Source of the DNA: Pleurotus ostreatus/Saccharomyces cerevisiae fusant
Taxonomy: Eukaryota; Opisthokonta
Direction of reading: 5' to 3'
Length of the DNA stretch: 13,296 nt
Assembly (NCBI GenBank): GCA_024196135.1
Contig: JAMQCK010000981.1
Coordinates: 1-13,296, forward strand
The position numbers were made by a program, and so were the translations under genes. Under the pieces are notes generated by a model. That model did no database searches, was not told the origin of the DNA, and saw only the letters and a list, made by a program, of their open reading frames with translations. Position 1 is the stretch's first letter; each line of letters begins with the position of its first letter. Below are positions 8,477 through 13,296 of the stretch, piece after piece.

Positions 8477-8743
8477 CATTGGTTTTGCATCCCCAGAAGG
8501 GACAGCCAGCTCACGGTGCGTGCGCGGCGCGCGAACGGTCGTTTGTATCGGCTCGGGCACCCAACACGCATGCGAAGACTTGCGGCCTCAAGCAAGTGAC
8601 AGGCCTCATGTGCTCGCAGCCAGGAGCTGACTGACGGGTCCGAATGGCGGTCGAAATCGCGCTTGAGGTGCAACGTCAGTGCGTGAGTGCGTCTGGCGAT
8701 AGACATTATACCATTATCCCCGACGCTATGTGATTTTCCGTAA
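8477..8743 (+). other. Short coding-like pieces between two larger plus-strand segments
   Basis: Two short plus pieces look like protein: 8535-8627 (TVVCIGSGTQHACEDLRPQ, stop at 8628) and 8644-8730 (MAVEIALEVQRQC to HYTIIPDAM, stop at 8731). They are in different registers and I found no splice pair that joins them, in phase, to each other or to the next segment. They may be remnants of one gene. A minus frame 8757-8443 covers the same DNA and is Arg/Leu-rich shadow. Confidence 0.25.
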
Positions 8744-9495
8744 GCTTTCGGGGGCACATGCGCAGAGTATACGCATCAGAGCGTCTCCCTGATATGGCGC
8801 TGCGAAACAGCAGGGCGTCCCGAGCTCAGAATGGTAGGCTCTCCGTGCGGAGGACATGCTGATCAGATCCCTTGGGCGTGTGAAATCGTCCTATATTTCC
8901 TGCGGGAAAATCCAAGCAATCCCCTGTTGATTGTAGATGTGTCAGAGAGTCTAAGAGCAAGAGACTGAGAAGGCTTACCGACGACGACAGAGGTTGTGGT
9001 CGGCGGCGGCGGCGACGACGTCGAAAGGGAGTCAATGCTGTGGAGGTCAGACGCAATCGTATCTCAGGAGTGGGAGCGTATGTTAGCCCACCGTGTACTC
9101 GCATTTCGTGTTCGTCCCGATCGCCTGAAGGAAGCCGAGGGGTAGGCCAAGCGTTGAAGGGTAAGCCAGTCCGAGTGGAAGGCTCACGTGCTGGTAAGCA
9201 CAGTAATCAAGCTGATCGAGGACATCTGCGGTGTGCGAGGCATAGCGTCGGTGAACTGGCGAGTTGTGATCCTGCAGGCCTTTCTGAGCGCCTGATTTAG
9301 TCCATGGTACATAAGCTGATCATCACATTATACGAGCAGCACTAACATATACAGAGCGAGGTGTCCAAAGACGCGACGCTGGCGGAGATACCGGGCACGC
9401 ACAAGGGCATAGGCATGCTGGCCCGCTTGTTCAAGAGGAGCGGCGCCTTCATGAGAATGGGACACCCGCGCGCGGGACTGCCCACGCCGCGGTAG
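8744..9495 (+). pseudogene. Unknown gene with a stop-broken frame, or intron-rich gene
   Basis: From 8744 to 9292 one plus register is coding-like almost throughout but is cut by TGA 8966, TAG 9143 and TGA 9155. Segment 8744-8965 includes WACEIVLYFLRENPSNPLLI; segment 8993-9142 has a Gly run then DDVERESMLWRSDAIVSQEW; segment 9158-9292 includes WKAHVLVSTVIKLIEDICG and ends at TGA 9293. A last piece in another register (9355-9495) follows a strong acceptor (CTAACATATACAG) and includes EIPGTHKGIGMLARLF. The stops can be removed by in-phase introns 8933-8992 (60 nt) and 9142-9198 (57 nt), but their branch sites are weak and the removed DNA is itself coding-like (SEWKAHVLV). The join from 9292 to 9355 needs an 89-nt intron or a 6-nt microexon. 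So this is either a working gene with awkward introns or a decaying copy. No domain is recognised. Confidence 0.4.
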
Positions 9496-9515
9496 GAAGA
9501 CGAGCCCGATCCCGC

Positions 9516-9563
9516 GGAGGAGGATGGGAGGATATGAGGATGGAGGGTGAGGATGGGAGACGG
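9516..9563 (+). repeat. Purine tract built of GAGGATG-like words
   Basis: An almost pure A/G tract on the plus strand with loosely repeated GGAGGATGGGA units. It lies between the end of the broken gene (9495) and the start of the beta-propeller gene (9717), so it may be part of that gene's promoter region. It is low-complexity sequence; nothing more can be said. Confidence 0.5.
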
Positions 9564-9716
9564 ATGACGTGGAGGGGGGCCATGAGGAGTGAGGGATCAG
9601 GCAATGAGGGGTGGGGACACATCTCAACAAAACGCTAATCATCACGTGCTAGCCATGCCGGTCGTTTGTGGCGCATCAGAGGCACGTGGCTGTGACACCA
9701 CCGCCAAGAAGATCAC

Positions 9717-11227
9717 ATGAAAGTGGCAGCCCTTGTGGCAGGCTGTCTCCTGCTCCTACTTCTCATCTGCCTGCCTCGCATGGACACGTTCACCCCTCTT
9801 GCTGCTTGTATGCCACTGGGCGATGTGCCGGTCAACATGATGGCCATCTCCTTCGCTGACGAATATCTGATCCTCGGCAATGACGAAACGGTCGAGGTCG
9901 TTTGTCTTGATCCCCCGGCCAGGTATCCCCCGATTGACATTCGAGGAAGGGGCGGTATATGCTGTGTGAAGTGGTCTCCGGCAAAGAATGAGTTCTTCTT
10001 GGCCCTCGGTGGAGGCGAGGTTTACACTTATCGCATAGACGACGCTCGAGAGGTGAGTGGCAATATTCGAGACTCTTGCTTTCTTTATTGCCCTCCTGAT
10101 GCCTTCCCAGAGGTATGCCACTGCCAAGATGGATGCGCTCAGCGGTGTCCGGGACGGTGTGTTCAGCCATGATGGGGAAAGTCTCGCGCTGGCTGTGGAG
10201 AACCAAGTGATGGTGTGGCGTTTTGTGGCAGGAGCGGTTCCGCAGCAGGGTCAGTATTGGCGTCGAGTTAACTCCTCTAACTACTCATACGATTGGCATC
10301 AGATTCATGGGACTGTGTCATTCGAAACATTCAGGTCGATGTCAGGAACCTCCCAGACGCGCCTGCTTCTGGTGACGCGAAGCCGTTGCGTGTTTGGTGG
10401 CCTGACTGGACATCCGATTTGCTCTACGTCGCATACGCGGAACGAGGCATCTGGTCGGTCTTCTTCCGTTATGGAATATATGCTTATATATTTATGACGT
10501 TTGTCGCAGTGTATACTACGCCACTGGCGCGGAGGCGGGTAGCATCAAACGCTATTCACCGACCCTCACTGCTCAATCTGGGTATGTTTCCTAATTTCCA
10601 ACGTAGACTGCGCTGGCTCTGACTAGCCTCAGAACTGCGATTGATCTACACGCCTCTCGGGACGATGTGCTATTCGCACGAGCCTGCGTTGGAACCATCG
10701 AGATCATCGAGCTGAACACTACGGTTGTACGCTATCGAGTGCCTTGTTCGTTCACGGATCCTGGCGCATCGACTCTTGCTTTTAGTCCTGGCGGGGGATG
10801 CCTACTATCTGCCACATGCGCTAAGCTGGCCTGCGTTTACTACGATGGCAATAGCACTATGTGTCGGAAACTGCACGACAGCAATTCCACTGTGGACTCA
10901 GTCCTAGCCGTAAGCGCCCTCCCTCCAATCTTTGTCGCCACAGACTTACCTCTGCGTCTCTCGTCCTAGGTCTCTTCGCGAAGTGTACTCCTCGCGCCTA
11001 TCAACAATTCGATCATGTTCTGGAGGAGGGGTGTCGCGGCCTTCTCTTTCTCGCCACAGCCGGAAGCGCGTAGTGCCCCGCCAAGTGCTTCGCTAAGTAA
11101 GTCTCTCAGCGCGCCACCGGACGATTCGCAGGGAGATCCACCAAATCACGAGTTCTCCGCATACATCGTACCTGTGCTCTCTGGCCTCGTTCTCATGCTT
11201 GTCATTCACGGAGTCTACTGGCTATAA
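9717..11227 (+). CDS. WD40-like beta-propeller membrane protein, six exons
   Basis: Exons are 9717-10052, 10111-10249, 10303-10453, 10510-10581, 10633-10909 and 10970-11227. The introns are 58, 53, 56, 51 and 60 nt, with donors GTGAGT, GTCAGT, GTCGGT, GTATGT and GTAAGC; CTGAT, CTAAC and CTGAC branch-like sites are visible in the first, second and fourth. All phases agree and give 410 residues. At least five or six propeller-like blades are visible, for example CCVKWSPAKNEFFLALG then VYTYRI (about 83-109), DGVFSHDGESLALA then VMVWRF, and ASTLAFSPGGGCLLSAT then ACVYYD. The final 20 residues (IVPVLSGLVLMLVIHGVYWL) are a transmembrane helix ending the protein, preceded by a Ser/Pro-rich linker. 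Residues 3-19 are also hydrophobic (VAALVAGCLLLLLLICL), but M22 (ATG at 9780) follows a CT-rich tract and may be the true start, leaving a tail-anchored cytosolic propeller. The propeller probably binds a protein partner at a membrane; the partner is unknown. Confidence 0.82.
9741..9779 (+). promoter_or_regulatory. CT-rich tract directly before the alternative start at 9780
   Basis: This stretch is dominated by C and T and ends directly at the ATG at 9780. Filamentous fungal promoters often have such pyrimidine tracts near transcription starts. If it plays that role here, the upstream ATG at 9717 would not be in the mRNA and the hydrophobic N-terminus would not exist. As coding sequence the same bases give a Leu run, so both readings are possible. 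Confidence 0.25.
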
Positions 11228-11341
11228 AGCTTCTCTCCTCGCCTCCCTCACCCTATTTCTACGTATGTGTATAAAGCCAGCGCACAATGCAATACCCTCG
11301 TGCATGTTGACAGTTGATCTTGACTGCGTCCTAGCTGAAAT

Positions 11342-11357
11342 ATCGTTTTAGAACGAT
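11342..11357. repeat. Short perfect hairpin, 115 bp past the propeller gene
   Basis: ATCGTT, a 4-base loop, then AACGAT form a 6-bp stem. It lies downstream of the stop codon at 11227 and could be in the 3' untranslated region or beyond it. Fungal mRNA 3' ends are not made by hairpins, so I give it no function. Confidence 0.5.
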
Positions 11358-11365
11358 TCCGAGAC

Positions 11366-11469
11366 GTACGGCTTTATATATAGGCGAAGTCGGCTCCTCA
11401 ACGCAAATCCCGTACACGTAGCGCCAGCCGGGGTCATCGTAAGCGTACGCGGAGCCAGTAAAGCCGTAC
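11366..11469. repeat. 11-bp inverted repeat flanking about 80 bp
   Basis: GTACGGCTTTA at 11366-11376 is matched in reverse complement by TAAAGCCGTAC at 11459-11469. A looser shared GGCTCC follows each arm on its own strand (11391-11396 plus; 11451-11456 minus). CCGTACAC also occurs at 11410 and 11464. A TATATATA-like stretch lies next to the left arm. It may be a degraded inverted-repeat element or a promoter for the candidate exon at 11443; neither is proven. Confidence 0.45.
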
Positions 11470-11622
11470 ACGGGTCAAACCCTTGCGTGTACAGACCTTG
11501 CTCCTTATTTGAGAATCGCTGACGCCGTGCTGGAGACGAACTTCTTTCCCGTGCAGCAAGCTCACGACAAGATTTTATTCAACCTGGGGCTCATACAACT
11601 ACATCCACTCGCGCTGCGGACC
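11443..11622 (+). CDS. Candidate exon with strong 5' splice site, unknown protein
   Basis: The frame opens after the TAA at 11440-11442 and gives 60 codons up to a GTAAGT at 11623. The peptide is well balanced: YAEPVKPYTGQTLACTDLAP, then LRIADAVLETNFFPVQQAHD, then ILFNLGLIQLHPLALRT. Read through, the frame stops near 11690. No ATG lies in it, so an upstream exon would be needed, or it is a gene fragment. A possible next exon begins at about 11727 after CATCCCAG. The reverse strand is stop-rich here except for a Cys/Arg-rich frame at 11815-11591. I recognise no family. Confidence 0.35.
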
Positions 11623-12655
11623 GTAAGTAAGTCAAAAGATTACACGTGTTATAGTTATATAGACAACAATACGAGGAAGGGGTAGAGAGTGAACACGGTG
11701 TGTTGAGAGCTGCGCATACATCCCAGATGGCGTGCGAGGTGATCGTACAGGTACCGCGGCAAGTCAATGCTCGGACGCAAACGTGACAACGCGCCTCTGC
11801 TCGTCGCATCTCCACAACATGGACGGGCCATACTGTAGAAACAACCCTCTCTCGTATCAGGGGGTCGAGTGAGCCCGTTGAGCGCTCACCGCGAACGCGC
11901 CCTTGGCATGGCCGAGGGCAAATCTACCGAGTTCATCCGTGCGCTTACTGGACCACGCTGTTTCCTATGGGGCTTGCCATGCCGCCCGGCGCTGGACAGC
12001 CGCGACGGCGACGTTGCACAAGGCGGAGCGTTATGGCGACGACAGGAGTCAGGCGAAATGTGGTGATGGATGCAAAGTACATACTGCGAGAGGGCTCCAG
12101 ATCCGCGCCCTCAGGCGTTGCCTGATCATGAGGGGGTAATGGCAGGGAAGAGGTCGAACATGGCCATGGCTGGACGCGACTAGCGCGCTGCCCTTCCCCC
12201 TTTGGTGCTATGCGTAGTAATGCCGTTATTAGACGTTGAGCGCGCAGGATGCGCGTACGCACCTGCGCCCACTCCCTCGCGAGCACCTTCGTCGGGTCCC
12301 TTTTGGACTCTCCGTTCATATTGCCATGACACACCATACATCAGTGTAGGTGCCAGAAGAGACATGGAGCGGGCGATAGGAAAAGCCTTATTATCATGGG
12401 CGTTGCTGAAGCGGCAAATTGAAGACGTGCGCCTGAAGGTGAGAGACGGCGGGTGCACGTGGAGCTCACTCGGTGATGGCCGAACTGCCACGCGAATGCG
12501 GGTGGCAACCCGTCGGGTACGTCGTCAAAGCTATCGGCAGTTTCCCACCCCCTAAGAAGCGTGCTTGACTTAAATCAAGTGCGGATGCACTGAACGCAGA
12601 TCGCTGTTAGCCAATTTCGCGAGTAGGGTCTGACCTGCAGACGGTAGTCACCTAC
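11623..12655. other. No gene assigned; short coding-like patches
   Basis: Frames at 11869-12139 (+), 12337-11945 (-), 12202-12555 (+) and 12491-12180 (-) overlap. The most protein-like piece is on the plus strand at about 12340-12440 (RRDMERAIGKALLSWALLKR), followed by a GTGAGA at 12439 that could be a splice donor and preceded by a CATCAG. The mirror minus frame looks equally plausible over part of its length, so I do not call a gene. A short imperfect hairpin (CTTGA..TCAAG) lies at 12564-12579. Confidence 0.35.
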
Positions 12656-12726
12656 GTGACGGACGCCACCCACCGGCGTGACGGATGCGTGACGAATGCC
12701 ACCCACCGGCGTGACGGATGCCACCC
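12656..12726 (+). repeat. 33-bp tandem repeat, about 2.2 copies
   Basis: The unit begins GTGACGGACGCCACCCACCG and continues GCGTGACGGATGC. Copy 1 is 12656-12688, copy 2 is 12689-12721 with two substitutions, and a partial third follows to 12726. Each unit itself contains an 11-bp internal echo of its start (GTGACGGATGC), suggesting growth from an 11-bp step. The period of 33 equals 11 codons, and the minus strand reads it as a repeated SVTPVGG-type peptide, but no gene is established here. Confidence 0.85.
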
Positions 12727-12833
12727 GGTTACTATTCAGTCGCCTTTCAATCACCGTCGGGCTCATATTTTGGGTCAGAATCACAGTATTAAGATTCAAT
12801 AATCAAAGGGGAAATTTGAGGGAGCTTACTCAC

Positions 12834-13043
12834 GATATTCCCATTCAATCAGCCACCGGTGTATATGATGTGCCTGCGTCAGAATCGGCTTTCAATAATC
12901 CCGCGACGCGTACTGTGCGTCTTGTTCTGCGCGGACGGAGGGTCGACGCACAATAATCACCCAATCGGAGCGATCCGTGAGAACCCTGAGTGTAGCATGG
13001 ACCTTACGGAGAGGGCAAATTTTGATATTCGCATACAATCGGC
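12834..13043 (+). repeat. Two related coding-like segments 190 bp apart
   Basis: Positions 12834-12853 and 13024-13043 match at 17 of 20 bases (GATATTC..CAT..CAATC..GC). In the register of each copy they read DIPIQSATGVY and DIRIQSAQGSY. Three of the DNA differences near the motif (ATT/ATA, TCA/TCG, GCC/GCG) are synonymous third-position changes. The copies lie in different registers (190 is not a multiple of 3), so an intron or a frameshift would have to lie between them. Words TCAGAATC and TTCAATAATC are also repeated (12775 and 12795; 12879 and 12891). This could be a duplicated protein module or repeated subterminal sequence of a transposon. Confidence 0.4.
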
Positions 13044-13296
13044 GCAAGGATCATACGGAGGATCTCTTTGTGAATTTCCGACCGGCGCCGATTGAGGGGT
13101 GATTCAGTAGATTACAGTGCGCTTTCGATCAATTTGCGTACGATGGACCCCCTGTAACGCACACAATAACACCCGTGAGACTACTGTGGTTCGGCGAAAA
13201 CGTTTTCCGCGGTGGCTTTACCGTTCGTTTATTCTGATTTGTGCGCACAATATTCGTGCACCAAACACAGGCGATTACTGAGACCCAGTTCTAGTG
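13044..13296. other. No gene seen; one perfect 12-bp palindrome
   Basis: The plus frame that begins at 12859 ends at 13095; beyond it no convincing frame exists. A perfect palindrome, GAAAACGTTTTC, lies at 13196-13207. No function is claimed. Confidence 0.4.

Noticed and set aside
8826..9454. Minus-strand gene that can be spliced in phase, starting MKAPLLLNKR and ending at 8826
   Set aside because: The introns can be made to fit, but the plus strand over the same DNA has better-balanced peptides and a stronger splice acceptor; the minus chain has a Pro/Ser-rich shadow look.
13196..13207. Perfect palindrome GAAAACGTTTTC as an operator site
   Set aside because: A single 12-bp palindrome without a neighbouring gene is compatible with chance.

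Overview
The window looks like nuclear DNA of a filamentous fungus, most likely a mushroom-type basidiomycete (Agaricomycetes). The convincing genes are split by introns of about 46-60 nt with GT..AG ends, usually with a CTGAC/CTAAC-type branch site. Genes lie on both strands and are not in operons. No rRNA, tRNA, CRISPR array or bacterial-type signal was seen. The taxonomic placement is inference from gene structure and protein families, not from a marker gene.

Left part (1-1186): the 3' end of a hAT-family DNA transposon, consisting of the transposase C-terminal dimerisation region plus about 200 bp of GGGTT/AACCC-rich subterminal sequence with a repeated 16-mer. It ends near 445, just upstream of a three-exon RING-finger gene whose RING lacks one expected zinc ligand. 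From 1187 to 3240 there are competing open frames on both strands and no gene I can defend; a short exon with a hydrophobic leader at 2244 is the best candidate.

Middle part (3241-6297): three minus-strand genes. The best supported is a two-exon SUN-domain protein (3241-4081), a small type of LINC-complex/nuclear-envelope protein with one N-terminal membrane segment. A three-exon gene for a Ser/Thr/Ala-rich protein of unknown function (4686-5284) and a two-exon gene for a 76-residue, very basic protein (6015-6297) follow.

Right part (7152-11622): candidate plus-strand exons at 7152-7556; then a plus-strand gene or decaying gene (8219-9495) whose main reading frame is coding-like but broken by stops; then the best-resolved gene, six exons at 9717-11227, encoding a 410-residue WD40-like beta-propeller with a hydrophobic N-terminus and a transmembrane helix at the very C-terminus. 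A candidate exon with a good 5' splice site lies at 11443-11622, beside an inverted repeat.

Far right (11623-13296): no gene can be assigned. There is a 33-bp tandem repeat (12656-12726) and a pair of related coding-like segments 190 bp apart (12834 and 13024).

I find no multi-gene system acting in a shared pathway. The interesting items are individual: the RING lacking a ligand, the broken gene at 8.7-9.5 kb, the doubly hydrophobic propeller protein and the unassigned coding-like segments.
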